DNA of 64,000 nt. It comes from Shimia sp040225985. Lineage in GTDB: Bacteria > Pseudomonadota > Alphaproteobacteria > Rhodobacterales > Rhodobacteraceae. A program made the position numbers and the translations under genes. Shown here one piece after another: positions 47,549 through 57,272 of this stretch. The stretch is from positions 1 to 64,000 of the forward strand of contig NZ_JBBPEU010000005.1 of assembly GCF_040225985.1 (NCBI RefSeq), read 5' to 3'. Numbering within the stretch: the first letter of the stretch is position 1; every line of letters starts with the position of its first letter. The notes under the pieces were generated by a model, which worked only from the letters and a program-made list of their open reading frames with translations, did no database searches and was not told where the DNA came from.

Positions 47549-47681
47549 CCGTCTGCCTACGCCCGGTGGGGATCGTGTCAGGTGGATTTTGCAGTCCTCC
47601 GAAGGGATTCGGCGGTGACTTTGCATGTCCGACAGGGTACGATGCCGAAAAGCGCCGCAAGAGCGCAGAGGCAGAGGGCTA

Positions 47682-49430
47682 ATGAGTATTTCCGACGGAC
47701 TTTCCGCGCGGCATACGCGCTTGATGCACCGCTTGCACGCGCGGTGGAGCGCGATGGCACGCCCTGCAACGGCCTTTACCTCGACCCCTGAACCCCGCAC
47801 GATCGGCAGCTTTGCCAAGGGTAGGCAACTCATCGCAGGTAACTTCCTTTTTGCTGGGACGCTTGTGACGGATTCCGGCGCGTCCATTTGGGATGTGTCC
47901 TCGGGAAATGCGGCGTTCGAGGAAGAATTGCAGGGCTTTGCATGGCTCGACGATCTTGCCGCCGTCGGTGACATGCCCGCTCGGGAAAAGGCCCAGCGGT
48001 GGGTCTGGCAATGGATTGATGATGATGGGCGCGGGAAAGGTCCGGGGTGGACGCCGGATCTGACAGGGCGTCGCCTGATCCGGTGGATCAATCACGCGCT
48101 TTTCCTTTTGCGTGGGCGCGACAGCCGGGCCTCCGAGGACTTTTACCGCTCGCTGGGGCAACAGACCATTTTCCTGTCTCGCAGATGGCAAAAGGCCCTG
48201 CCGGGTTTGCCGCGTTTCGAGGCGTTGACCGGGTTAATTTATGCCGGTCTGGCGCTTGAAGGGATGGCACAGCACGTGGCACCGGCGCGTGCCGCCTTGG
48301 AAAGAGAATGCAAGATGCAGGTGGATGCACAAGGAGGCATTCCCACACGCAACCCCGAAGAACTTCTTGAAGTCTTCACTTTGCTGACATGGGCGGCCTC
48401 GGCCCTGTCTGAATCCGATTTGGAACCTTCGCCCGAGCATGTTGCGGCGATTGAACGAATCGCACCGACACTCAGAACCTTGCGCCACGCCGACGGCGGT
48501 CTGGCCCGCTTTCATGGTGGCGGGCGTGGATTGGAAGGGCGCCTTGATCATGCCTTGGCCGAAAGCCAGGTCAAATCGTTCCAGGCTGATGGACTTGCCA
48601 TGGGCTATGCGCGGTTGTCGGCGGGACGTACCAGCATCGTCGTCGACGCAAGCCCGCCGCCCTCCGGTATTGCGTCATATAATGCCCATGCGTCGACTTT
48701 GGCTTTCGAACTGACAAGCGGGCGTCGTCCTCTGATCGTCAATTGCGGGTCCGGTGTGAGTTTTGGTCTTGAATGGCGCCGGGCGGGTCGTGCCACGCCT
48801 TCACATTCCACTGTGTCCATCGACGGATTGTCGAGTGCGAGATTGGGGAAATCGCGCGAAACGCGGACGACCGTTCTCGAGCCGCTGGTCAATGCGCCCA
48901 CGGATGTGCCCATCGAAATCGGGCAGGCACCGGATGGTGTCAGGTTCCAGGGGGGGCATGATGGCTATGTCAGCGCCTTGGGGCTGACCCATGCACGCAC
49001 GCTGGAACTGACATTTGATGGACGCGGGTTGGTTGGGGAAGACCTGCTGGTGACGTTGGATGACACGGCCAAACGCCAGTTTGACCGGTCTTTGGACAGC
49101 AAGAGCCTGCAGGGAATCCCTTATGACATCAGGTTTCACTTGCACCCCGAGGCAGATGCAACGCTCGATATGGGTGGCACGGCGGTGTCGATCGCGCTCA
49201 AAAGCGGTGAAATCTGGGTATTTCGACATGACTCGGCGGCTGAATTGCACATCGAACCCAGCCTTTACCTCGAAAAAACGCGAATAAAGCCCCGCGCGAC
49301 AAAACAGGTCGTTCTATCCGGCGTCGCAATGGAGTATGCGACGCGCATCCGGTGGTCCTTGGCCAAAGCGCAGGATTCTGCAGTGGCCATCCGGGACCTG
49401 ACCCGAGATGAGCCTGATCTGACAACCTGA
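47682..49430 (+). CDS. heparinase II/III family protein
   Basis: A 582-residue protein. The N-terminal half is alpha-helical (WIDDDGRGKGPGWTPDLTGR, LPRFEALTGLIYAGLALEGM) and the C-terminal half is a beta-sandwich with YNAHASTLAFELTSGRRPLI and RATPSHSTVSIDGLSSARLG, where Tyr and His of the lyase site lie. No signal peptide is seen. It may cleave or modify an acidic cell-surface polysaccharide. It sits between rsmB and purH, where this family often occurs in this bacterial group; ATG at 47682 follows AGAGGGCTA. Confidence 0.85.
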   Translation: MSISDGLSARHTRLMHRLHARWSAMARPATAFTSTPEPRTIGSFAKGRQLIAGNFLFAGTLVTDSGASIWDVSSGNAAFEEELQGFAWLDDLAAVGDMPAREKAQRWVWQWIDDDGRGKGPGWTPDLTGRRLIRWINHALFLLRGRDSRASEDFYRSLGQQTIFLSRRWQKALPGLPRFEALTGLIYAGLALEGMAQHVAPARAALERECKMQVDAQGGIPTRNPEELLEVFTLLTWAASALSESDLEPSPEHVAAIERIAPTLRTLRHADGGLARFHGGGRGLEGRLDHALAESQVKSFQADGLAMGYARLSAGRTSIVVDASPPPSGIASYNAHASTLAFELTSGRRPLIVNCGSGVSFGLEWRRAGRATPSHSTVSIDGLSSARLGKSRETRTTVLEPLVNAPTDVPIEIGQAPDGVRFQGGHDGYVSALGLTHARTLELTFDGRGLVGEDLLVTLDDTAKRQFDRSLDSKSLQGIPYDIRFHLHPEADATLDMGGTAVSIALKSGEIWVFRHDSAAELHIEPSLYLEKTRIKPRATKQVVLSGVAMEYATRIRWSLAKAQDSAVAIRDLTRDEPDLTT

Positions 49431-49450
49431 CCCGTGGAACCCCATACGTT

Positions 49451-51040
49451 ATGACCGACCTTCACCCTGTTCGCCGCGCCCTTCTTTCCGTATCTGACAA
49501 GACTGGCCTGATTGACCTGGGCACCGCGCTGGCCGCGCGTGGTGTTGAACTCCTCTCCACTGGCGGCAGCGCCAAGGCACTGCGCGATGCTGGCTTGACG
49601 GTCAAGGATGTCTCGGACGTGACCGGTTTTCCCGAGATGATGGACGGACGCGTGAAGACACTGCACCCCAAAGTTCACGGTGGCCTTCTGGCGTTGCGCG
49701 ACAACCAGGCCCATGCCGCGGCGATGGAAGAGCACGGGATCGGCGAAATCGACCTACTGGTTGTGAACCTCTACCCGTTTGAGGCCACCGTTGCTGCGGG
49801 TGCGGATTACGAAACCTGTATCGAGAATATCGATATCGGCGGCCCTGCCATGATCCGTGCTGCTGCGAAGAACCACGGTTTCGTGAACGTGGTGGTGGAT
49901 GTCGAAGACTATGATGCACTGCTTCAGGAACTGTCGGACAATGACGGCCAAACCACCTATGGTTTCCGTCAGTACCTTGCCCAAAAGGCCTATGCCCGCA
50001 CTGGCGCCTATGACGCGGCGGTGTCCAACTGGATGGCAGATGCACTGCATCTTGAGGCGCCCAAGCGCCGCGCGGTTGCCGGAGAGTTGAAACAGACGCT
50101 GCGCTATGGCGAGAACAGCCATCAGAAGGCGGCCTTTTACACCGATGGTTCGAACCGACCCGGTGTTGCAACGGCAACGCAGCTGCAAGGGAAAGAACTG
50201 AGCTACAATAATATCAACGACACCGATGCGGCCTTCGAACTGGTTTCGGAATTCGATCCCGCAGACGGCCCGGCCTGCGCGATTATCAAACACGCCAACC
50301 CCTGTGGCGTTGCCGTGGGCGAGACTCTGGTGGAAGCCTACCAGAAGGCCTTTGATTGTGACCGCACCTCTGCGTTTGGCGGCATTGTTGCGCTGAACAT
50401 GCCGCTGGATGCTGCAACAGCCTCGAAAATCGTCGAGATCTTCACCGAGGTGGTGATCGCACCGGGGGCATCGGACGAAGCCAAAGAGATCTTTGCCGCG
50501 AAGAAGAACCTGCGCCTGTTGCTGACGGAAGCGCTGCCCGATCCACGCAAACCGATGATGGCTTACAAGCAAGTGGCCGGTGGCCTTCTAGTTCAAGACA
50601 AAGACGTAGGCAGCGTCGATTTGGATGACCTCAAGGTCGTGACCAAGAAAGCGCCCTCTGACGCAGAAATGGCGGACCTGCTGTTCGCGTGGAAAGTGGC
50701 TAAGCACGTCAAGTCCAACGCCATTGTATACGTTAAGGGCGGCGCAACCGTCGGAGTCGGTGCGGGTCAGATGAGCCGGCTGGACAGCGCCAACGTTGCT
50801 GCGTCCAAAGCCGAGCGCATGGCGGCCGAACTTGGCATGGCGGAAAGCCCCGCCAAAGGCTGTGCGGTGGCTTCGGATGCGTTTTTCCCGTTCCCGGACG
50901 GGCTTTTGGAAGCAGCCGCAGCGGGCGGGAAATGCGTGATCCAGCCCGGTGGTTCGATGCGGGACGACGAAGTGATTGCCGCAGCTGACGAGGCGGGGTT
51001 GGCGATGGTGTTTACAGGAATGCGCCATTTCCGCCACTAA
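49451..51040 (+). CDS. purH: bifunctional AICAR transformylase/IMP cyclohydrolase
   Basis: A 529-residue enzyme for the last two steps of IMP synthesis. The IMP cyclohydrolase domain has ALLSVSDKTGLIDLG and GRVKTLHPKVHGGLLALRDN. The transformylase domain has LRYGENSHQKAAFYTDGSNR and the catalytic KHANPCGVAVGE, ending in GAGQMSRLDSANVAASKAER. Full length. Confidence 0.97.
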   Translation: MTDLHPVRRALLSVSDKTGLIDLGTALAARGVELLSTGGSAKALRDAGLTVKDVSDVTGFPEMMDGRVKTLHPKVHGGLLALRDNQAHAAAMEEHGIGEIDLLVVNLYPFEATVAAGADYETCIENIDIGGPAMIRAAAKNHGFVNVVVDVEDYDALLQELSDNDGQTTYGFRQYLAQKAYARTGAYDAAVSNWMADALHLEAPKRRAVAGELKQTLRYGENSHQKAAFYTDGSNRPGVATATQLQGKELSYNNINDTDAAFELVSEFDPADGPACAIIKHANPCGVAVGETLVEAYQKAFDCDRTSAFGGIVALNMPLDAATASKIVEIFTEVVIAPGASDEAKEIFAAKKNLRLLLTEALPDPRKPMMAYKQVAGGLLVQDKDVGSVDLDDLKVVTKKAPSDAEMADLLFAWKVAKHVKSNAIVYVKGGATVGVGAGQMSRLDSANVAASKAERMAAELGMAESPAKGCAVASDAFFPFPDGLLEAAAAGGKCVIQPGGSMRDDEVIAAADEAGLAMVFTGMRHFRH

Positions 51041-51143
51041 CGTCGCGGCAAATCAATTTCCGGCCCGGAGACTACATCGGGCCGGAACAACAAAGGCGGC
51101 ACAAAAAATGCGCCGCAATAGCATGAGGCAAAAGGGGGCGCGT

Positions 51144-51614
51144 ATGCGTCTGGTATTTTGGGCAGCTTTCTGGGCATTCCTGACCGATCAGGCCAGCAAG
51201 TATTATGTCGTGCACAGTCTTAACCTGATCGAGCGCGGCCATATCAGCGTCGCACCTCCATTTCTGCAATTCCGCATGGCGTGGAATGAAGGCGTGAACT
51301 TTGGACTGTTCGCCAGCGGGTCGGACACGGCGCGCTGGATCCTGATCGGGATTGCAGTTGCGATTTGCCTTGTTGTTCTTTTCTGGGTTCGCAAGGATCC
51401 GCCGGGACGGGTGGGGTTGTTCGCGGCGGGGCTTTTGATCGGTGGAGCCATTGGCAACATCGTGGATCGCCTTCTTTACGGCGCCGTAGCCGATTTTCTG
51501 AACATGTCCTGCTGTGGCATTGACAACCCCTTTGCCTTCAACCTCGCGGACATTTGGATCTTTGCTGGTGCCTTTGGATTGGCGATTTTCGGCGGAAGCA
51601 AAAAGGCCGCGTGA
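51144..51614 (+). CDS. lspA: lipoprotein signal peptidase (signal peptidase II)
   Basis: A 156-residue membrane protease with four helices. The catalytic aspartates are in GNIVDRLLYGAVADFLN and FNLADIWIFAGAFG. The substrate-contact motif RMAWNEGVNFGLF is present. ATG at 51144 follows AAAGGGGGCGCG and gives a start in the first helix. Other in-frame ATGs lie 36 and 21 bases upstream. The next gene is a lipoprotein, its own kind of substrate. Confidence 0.93.
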   Translation: MRLVFWAAFWAFLTDQASKYYVVHSLNLIERGHISVAPPFLQFRMAWNEGVNFGLFASGSDTARWILIGIAVAICLVVLFWVRKDPPGRVGLFAAGLLIGGAIGNIVDRLLYGAVADFLNMSCCGIDNPFAFNLADIWIFAGAFGLAIFGGSKKAA

Positions 51615-51666
51615 CGACGCTGCAACAATGTTGTAAAAGCGTCGCCGAGGTAACAGGAGTAGAGCA

Positions 51667-52182
51667 ATGCGCATCAAGCGTATGGTCCTTGTCGGTATGG
51701 CCCTGACGCTCGCGGCATGCAGCGGTGACGATGGTTTGCGCCAATTGAGTAAACCCGGTTCGGGACCGGATGAGTTCCGTATTCTGCCTGCCAAGCCTCT
51801 TGAACAGCCGACGAACCTCACGGCTTTGCCCGTACCTACGCCGGGTGGTGTGAACCGGACTGACGTCGATCCAATCAGTGACGCAGTTGTGGCGCTGGGC
51901 GGATCTCGGAGTGCTGCCACCAGCACCGCGATCTCGAGCAGTGATGCCGCGATGGTGAATTACACCGGTCGCAAAGGGCGTTCTGCTGACATCCGAGCAG
52001 CCACTGCGGCCGAAGATGCCGACTTCCGTCGCAAACGCGGACGCTTTGCAAACATAAAACTGGGCAAGCAGGACCGCTATAACGAGGTGTATGAACAGCA
52101 GCACCTTGGCCAGTTCAGCGAACAGGACAGATGGCGTCAGGCAGGGGCCCCGACACCCGCTGCGCCCCCTTTAAACCCGTAA
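51667..52182 (+). CDS. DUF3035 lipoprotein
   Basis: A 171-residue lipoprotein with lipobox LAAC (Cys18) after a hydrophobic leader. The mature part is the DUF3035 region (KPGSGPDEFRILPAKPLEQP) followed by a low-complexity Ala/Ser/Arg stretch. Its place after lspA is common in Rhodobacteraceae, though the role of the lipoprotein is unknown. Confidence 0.85.
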   Translation: MRIKRMVLVGMALTLAACSGDDGLRQLSKPGSGPDEFRILPAKPLEQPTNLTALPVPTPGGVNRTDVDPISDAVVALGGSRSAATSTAISSSDAAMVNYTGRKGRSADIRAATAAEDADFRRKRGRFANIKLGKQDRYNEVYEQQHLGQFSEQDRWRQAGAPTPAAPPLNP

Positions 52183-52272
52183 ACGATTTTGTGACTTCGC
52201 AGGGTCTCCCCTTGAAGCGTGCCGTTCGGGACGTAACTATTTTCTATGGCTGAATCTCGGAGGGCACATCTG

Positions 52273-53613
52273 ATGCCGCGTATTCTCATCGCTATTGCTT
52301 TTGCGTTCATGGCGTCTTTACCAGCGCAGGCAAGGGACATCGTGACAACTTTCCAACTGGAAAATGGAATGGACGTTGTCGTCATCGAAGATCACCGCGC
52401 CCCGGTTGTCATGCACATGGTGTGGTATCGTTCGGGTTCTGCGGATGAAACCCCCGGTGTGTCAGGCGTGGCCCATTTCCTTGAACATCTGTTGTTCAAA
52501 GGCACAGAAAATATGGAGCCGGGAGAGTTTTCGGCGACTGTTGCCGCCAATGGCGGGCGGGACAACGCTTTCACCAGCTATGACTACACAGCCTATTTCC
52601 AGCGGGTTGCCTCGGATCGTCTGGAATTGATGATGCAGATGGAAAGCGACCGGATGGTCAACCTGCGCCTTGATCAAGAGGATATCCTGACCGAGCGGGA
52701 CGTGATCATTGAGGAACGTAACCAACGCGTCGAAAACAGCCCCGGAGCATTGTTCCGCGAACAGTTGAACGCCGCGCAGTATCTGAACCACAGGTATGGT
52801 GTGCCTATCATCGGGTGGCGCCATGAGATGGAGACCCTGTCGCTTGAAGACGCGCTTGCCTATTATAAACAGTTCTATGCGCCAAATAACGCTATCCTGA
52901 TCGTTGCGGGCGATGTCAAACCGGACAATGTTCTAGAGTTGGCCAAGAAGTACTATGGCGTGTTGCCTGCCAACCCCGATCTCGAACCCCGCGTCCGCCC
53001 CAGCGAGCCGCCGCAAACATCGGCGCGGCGTATGGTGTTCAATGATGCGCGCGTGTCGCAGCCTTATGTGACGCGGTCGTATCTGGCCAAAGAACGTGAT
53101 CCGGGGGATCAGGAAACTGCGGCCGCCCTGACCATGCTGGCCGAGCTTCTTGGCGGCGGGTCCACGTCGCTGTTGGCTGACAGGTTGCAATTCGAAGAAA
53201 AGCTCGCCGTTTACACGGGTGCGTTCTACAGCGGCACGTCACTTGATCGGACGACATTTGATCTCACGATTGTGCCCGCCCAAGGCGTGAGCCTTCAAGA
53301 AGCCGAAGATGCCATGGATGCCGTGATCGCAGAGTTCATGCGTGATGGCGTCGACGAAGAGCATCTCGACCGGATCAAGATGCAGATTGGGGCGTCCGAA
53401 ATCTATGCCCGAGACAATGTAGGATCTCTGGCCAATCGTTATGGCCGCGCCTTGACGTCGGGGCTGACAGTTGAAGATGTGCAAGCCTGGCCTGAGGTGC
53501 TGCAGGCGGTAACACCAGAAGACATCATGGAAGCTGCACGCGAAGTTTTTGATGACCGGCGGTCGGTCACGGGCTGGTTGCAGGCAACCCATCAGACGGA
53601 GATGACCCAATGA
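52273..53613 (+). CDS. M16 family zinc protease, active subunit
   Basis: A 446-residue exported peptidase. The leader is ILIAIAFAFMASLPAQA. The inverted zinc motif HFLEHLLFKG supplies two His and the Glu base, and the third ligand Glu is about 75 residues on in VIIEERNQRVENSPG. Two M16 domains follow. ATG at 52273 has GGAGGG nine bases upstream. The stop overlaps the next M16 gene by four bases. It probably acts as a heterodimer with it, as M16B pairs do. Confidence 0.93.
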   Translation: MPRILIAIAFAFMASLPAQARDIVTTFQLENGMDVVVIEDHRAPVVMHMVWYRSGSADETPGVSGVAHFLEHLLFKGTENMEPGEFSATVAANGGRDNAFTSYDYTAYFQRVASDRLELMMQMESDRMVNLRLDQEDILTERDVIIEERNQRVENSPGALFREQLNAAQYLNHRYGVPIIGWRHEMETLSLEDALAYYKQFYAPNNAILIVAGDVKPDNVLELAKKYYGVLPANPDLEPRVRPSEPPQTSARRMVFNDARVSQPYVTRSYLAKERDPGDQETAAALTMLAELLGGGSTSLLADRLQFEEKLAVYTGAFYSGTSLDRTTFDLTIVPAQGVSLQEAEDAMDAVIAEFMRDGVDEEHLDRIKMQIGASEIYARDNVGSLANRYGRALTSGLTVEDVQAWPEVLQAVTPEDIMEAAREVFDDRRSVTGWLQATHQTEMTQ

Positions 53614-54908
53614 TCCGGATTCTGACAGTTCTTTTTCTGTTTCTGGTGGCCTTGCCGGCCAGAGCCGGTGTGGCGATTGAAGAGTTTACTTCGCCCGGCG
53701 GTATCCATGTCTGGCTGGTTGAAGAACCCTCTATTCCTTTCATTGCCCTTGAACTGCGGTTCCAGGGCGGGGCATCGCTGGATGCGCCCGGCAAACGTGG
53801 GGCCGTCAACCTGATGGTAGGGCTGCTCGAGGAAGGGTCAGGCGATCTGGACGCGCGGGAGTTTGCGAAAGCTACCGAGAACCTCGCGGCACAATTCGGC
53901 TATGATGTGTCGGACGATGTTGTCTCTGTCTCGGCGCGCTTCCTGAGCGAGAACCGCGATCAGGCGGTTGACCTTTTGCGCAAGTCGCTTGTCGAACCTG
54001 CCTTTACGGACAAGGCGATCGAACGTGTACGGGGGCAGGTCATGTCCGTGATCCGGTCGAACGAAACGGACCCAGACAAGATCGCAGGCCGGACGTTCAA
54101 GAAAATGGCGTTCGGGGATCATCCCTATGGGTCACCCCTTATTGGGACGCCGGACAGCGTTGCGGCCCTGACACGCGAAGATATCGTGGCCGCGCACAAG
54201 GCGACCATGGCGAAGGACCGCATGTTTGTGTCTGTCGTGGGCGATATCACGGCCGAAGATCTTGGGCCGATGCTGGACGGTTTGCTGGGTGATCTTCCGG
54301 ACACTGGGGCGCCGATACCGCCGAAGGTCACACCTGTTCTGGGGGGCGGCACCGAAGTCGTGGACTTTGATACGCCGCAATCCGTGGCTGTCTTTGGCCA
54401 GCCGGGCATGGATCGCGACGACGATGATTTTTTTGCCGCTTACCTGTTGAACACGATCCTTGGAGGCGGGGGGTTTGAAAGTCGCCTGATGGAAGAGGTG
54501 CGCGAAAAGCGGGGGCTTACCTACGGAGTGTACTCCTACCTTGTGCCCAAGGATCTTGCGGCACTGTACATGGGCAGCGTGGCGTCGGCGAATGATCGGA
54601 TTGGCGAAGCCGTGCGCGTCATCAAGGAAGAATGGGCGCGTATGGCCGAGTCGGGCGTCACACCGGAAGAACTGGAAAAGGCCAAGGCTTTGCTGACCGG
54701 CGCCTATCCGCTGCGATTCGACGGGAATGGGGCGATTGCGCAGATCATGGTCGGGATGCAGGTGCAGGGCCTGCCCATCGATTATATCGACACGCGCAAC
54801 GACAAGGTGAATGCCGTCACGCTTGAGGAAATCAACCGCGTCGCGCGCGAGTTGCTGCGGCCGGATGCGCTCACCTTCGTCATCGTGGGTAAACCCAGAG
54901 GGGTGTGA
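53610..54908 (+). CDS. M16 family protein, non-catalytic partner
   Basis: A 432-residue homologue of the gene before it, with its own leader (ILTVLFLFLVALPARAG). The position of HxxEH is NLMVGLLEEGSGDLDAREFA, so both zinc histidines are gone. The substrate-binding region (EVREKRGLTYGVYSYL) is kept, including the Arg/Tyr pair seen in partner subunits. It is translationally coupled to the active protease. Confidence 0.92.
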   Translation: MIRILTVLFLFLVALPARAGVAIEEFTSPGGIHVWLVEEPSIPFIALELRFQGGASLDAPGKRGAVNLMVGLLEEGSGDLDAREFAKATENLAAQFGYDVSDDVVSVSARFLSENRDQAVDLLRKSLVEPAFTDKAIERVRGQVMSVIRSNETDPDKIAGRTFKKMAFGDHPYGSPLIGTPDSVAALTREDIVAAHKATMAKDRMFVSVVGDITAEDLGPMLDGLLGDLPDTGAPIPPKVTPVLGGGTEVVDFDTPQSVAVFGQPGMDRDDDDFFAAYLLNTILGGGGFESRLMEEVREKRGLTYGVYSYLVPKDLAALYMGSVASANDRIGEAVRVIKEEWARMAESGVTPEELEKAKALLTGAYPLRFDGNGAIAQIMVGMQVQGLPIDYIDTRNDKVNAVTLEEINRVARELLRPDALTFVIVGKPRGV

Positions 54909-55006
54909 GACGCCACCAAGCCTGCCGCGGATTTGCTGTAGCCCCGGTCTTGTCTTTCACAAAGCGGGCTGATTTACATTTTCCCTGTCAACGAGGGGAA
55001 CATGTC

Positions 55007-56062
55007 ATGACTCATCTTTGGGTGCGGGCCGAACAGCGGCCAAATGAAGAGCGCGTCGGCCTTACGCCAGAAGGGGCCAAGGCGCTTCTGGACAAGGGGA
55101 TTCGCGTCACGGTCGAAGAAAGCTCAGTCAGGGCCATTCCTATTGACGGGTATCGCGCTGCGGGGTGCGAAATCGCCGTCGAGAACAGTTGGCCTGATGC
55201 GCCAGCAGATGCGATCATCTTCGGGTTGAAAGAACTGCCCGAGGACGGCACTCCCTTACCGCATCGTCACATCATGTTCGGTCATGCCTTCAAAGGGCAA
55301 CATTCCGGTGTGGCTTTGCTCAAACGGTTCAAAGCTGGCGGAGGCACGCTCTTCGATCTGGAGTATCTGGTCGATGAAACCGGACGGCGGGTTGCGGCCT
55401 TTGGGTACTGGGCAGGATATGCAGGGGCGGCGGTAACGCTCAAGACATGGGTAGCGCAACAATCCGGCGGTCTGTGTGCCCCCGTCGGGGTGTACCAGAG
55501 CAAGGACGATCTTCTGGATGATTTGGGGGCGGATCTGGATTCGTTACAGACGCAAATGCCAGATGCGATCGTGATTGGTGCTTTGGGACGGGTAGGAACC
55601 GGGGCTTCAGACCTTTTGGAAACCCTTGGCGTCAGTGTCACCAAATGGGACATTGCAGAAACCGCAAGCGGCGGGCCTTTCCCGGAAATCTTGCAGCATG
55701 ATATCTTCATGAACTGTATTTTCGCACGCCCGGGTACGCCGGTCTTTGTTCCGGTATCGGCCAAAACTGCAGACAGAAAACTGACCGCCATCGGCGATGT
55801 GGCTTGTGATCCTGACAGCGATTACAATCCTGTGCCGGTGTACGACACCGCGACTACGTGGGACTCACCTGCGGTGCGGGTACATGACGCGCCGGTGCTG
55901 GATGTCATGGCGATCGACAACCTGCCTTCGCTGCTGCCTGTCGAGTCGTCGCAGGACTATGCAGAGCAACTGTTGCCGACATTGATGACCCTTGACGATT
56001 TGGGCGCGGGTGTCTGGAAGCGAGCAGAAGCGGACTTCATTCAACACAGCAAAGACCTTTGA
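55007..56062 (+). CDS. saccharopine dehydrogenase, lysine-forming type (LYS1-like)
   Basis: A 351-residue NAD-dependent enzyme related to alanine dehydrogenase N-terminal domains and fungal LYS1. It has RAEQRPNEERVGLTPEGAKA, catalytic Lys in GLKELPED and His in IMFGHAFKGQH, and YWAGYAGAA. It joins or splits lysine and 2-oxoglutarate through saccharopine. ATG at 55007 follows AGGGGAACATGTC. The next gene, 10 bases on, is the glutamate-forming saccharopine dehydrogenase. Confidence 0.87.
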   Translation: MTHLWVRAEQRPNEERVGLTPEGAKALLDKGIRVTVEESSVRAIPIDGYRAAGCEIAVENSWPDAPADAIIFGLKELPEDGTPLPHRHIMFGHAFKGQHSGVALLKRFKAGGGTLFDLEYLVDETGRRVAAFGYWAGYAGAAVTLKTWVAQQSGGLCAPVGVYQSKDDLLDDLGADLDSLQTQMPDAIVIGALGRVGTGASDLLETLGVSVTKWDIAETASGGPFPEILQHDIFMNCIFARPGTPVFVPVSAKTADRKLTAIGDVACDPDSDYNPVPVYDTATTWDSPAVRVHDAPVLDVMAIDNLPSLLPVESSQDYAEQLLPTLMTLDDLGAGVWKRAEADFIQHSKDL

Positions 56063-56072
56063 GGAGGCGAAC

Positions 56073-57215
56073 ATGACTATTCACTGGTGTGGCACAGGCC
56101 TTTCCGCCATTCCCGGACTGCGCCGCCTGATCGAAGCGGGTCACGAGGTCACGGTCTGGAACCGGACCGTTGAAAAGGCCCAAGATGCGATTGGCGACCT
56201 TACAGACAAAATCAAAGCCTTCGAATTGGACGCTTTGGGTGCCGAGTTGTCTGCGGGCGATATTGTCGTTTCAATGCTGCCGGGGGATTGGCACGTGCCT
56301 TTGGCCGAGCTCTGCATAGAAAAGGGCGCCCATTTCGTGTCTTCGTCCTATATCGCGCCGGAAATGCGCGCGCTTGACGACAAGGCGCGCCGGGCCGGTG
56401 TTGTTCTGGTCAACGAAGTTGGTCTGGACCCAGGGATCGACCACCTTATGGCGCACCGCCTTGTCGCGGACTACAGGGCATCTGATGCCTATGACGTGGC
56501 GAATACGCTCTCGTTCATTTCCTATTGCGGCGGTATCCCCAAGACCCCCAATCCTTTCCGGTACAAGTTCAGCTGGTCGCCTCTTGGTGTGCTCAAGGCG
56601 TTGCGGTCCCCTTCGCGGTCGATCCGAGATCATGCCCCACTGGATGTGGCGCGTCCATGGGATGCGATCTCGCGCTATATCGCGCCGCTACCCTCGCCCG
56701 AGAGCTTTGAGGTGTATCCCAACCGGGATTCGATCCCGTTCATGGAGGACTACAAGTTCGATCCGAACTGGACCGTGAAAGAATTCGTGCGCGGGACACT
56801 GCGCCTGAATGGCTGGGCCGAAGCATGGGATGACGTGTTCAAAGAGATCGAAACTCTGACTGGCCCCGAAGGGGATGCGCGCCTGAAGGAAATGTCTGAC
56901 ACGTTCTGGGACGAGAACGCCTATGATGAAGGCGAACCGGATCGCGTTGTTCTGTGTGTGGGGCTCAAGGCCGAGAAAGAGGGTGTTGAGGTCTGGCACA
57001 AAACCTACGTAATGGACGCTTGGGGGGACGAGCGGGGCACCGCCATGGCCCGGCTGGTTTCCGTCCCGGTTTCCCTTGCGGTCGAGTCGGTTTTGAATCG
57101 CGAGATCGCCGCAGGTGTCCACGCGGCCCCAAGCGACCCCAAGCTGTTTACCCGCTGGCTGGACGAAATAGATCGGTTGGCCCAACACTTGGAAATCGTA
57201 GATCACCTGTCCTGA
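56073..57215 (+). CDS. saccharopine dehydrogenase-like, second step (SDH type)
   Basis: A 380-residue enzyme of the saccharopine reductase fold. The short Rossmann start MTIHWCGTGLSAIPGLRRLI is followed by IVVSMLPGDWHVPLAEL, a SYIAPEMRALD loop and NEVGLDPGIDHLMAHRLVAD, the family signature. It converts saccharopine to glutamate and aminoadipate semialdehyde. GAGGAGG lies right before the ATG. With LYS1-like it makes a full lysine-degradation entry pair; in animals and some marine bacteria the two are fused. Confidence 0.87.
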   Translation: MTIHWCGTGLSAIPGLRRLIEAGHEVTVWNRTVEKAQDAIGDLTDKIKAFELDALGAELSAGDIVVSMLPGDWHVPLAELCIEKGAHFVSSSYIAPEMRALDDKARRAGVVLVNEVGLDPGIDHLMAHRLVADYRASDAYDVANTLSFISYCGGIPKTPNPFRYKFSWSPLGVLKALRSPSRSIRDHAPLDVARPWDAISRYIAPLPSPESFEVYPNRDSIPFMEDYKFDPNWTVKEFVRGTLRLNGWAEAWDDVFKEIETLTGPEGDARLKEMSDTFWDENAYDEGEPDRVVLCVGLKAEKEGVEVWHKTYVMDAWGDERGTAMARLVSVPVSLAVESVLNREIAAGVHAAPSDPKLFTRWLDEIDRLAQHLEIVDHLS

Positions 57216-57222
57216 CAAACAT

Positions 57223-57252
57223 AAAAGGCCACGCTTTGTGCGTGGCCTTTTC
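57223..57252. terminator. bidirectional terminator
   Basis: AAAAGGCCACGC (57223-57234) pairs perfectly with GCGTGGCCTTTT (57240-57251) around TTTGT. Stem sides are A-rich and T-rich, so it can stop both the saccharopine genes and the convergent DUF3775 gene. Confidence 0.92.
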
Positions 57253-57272
57253 AATTCAAGTCAAACCGGAAT

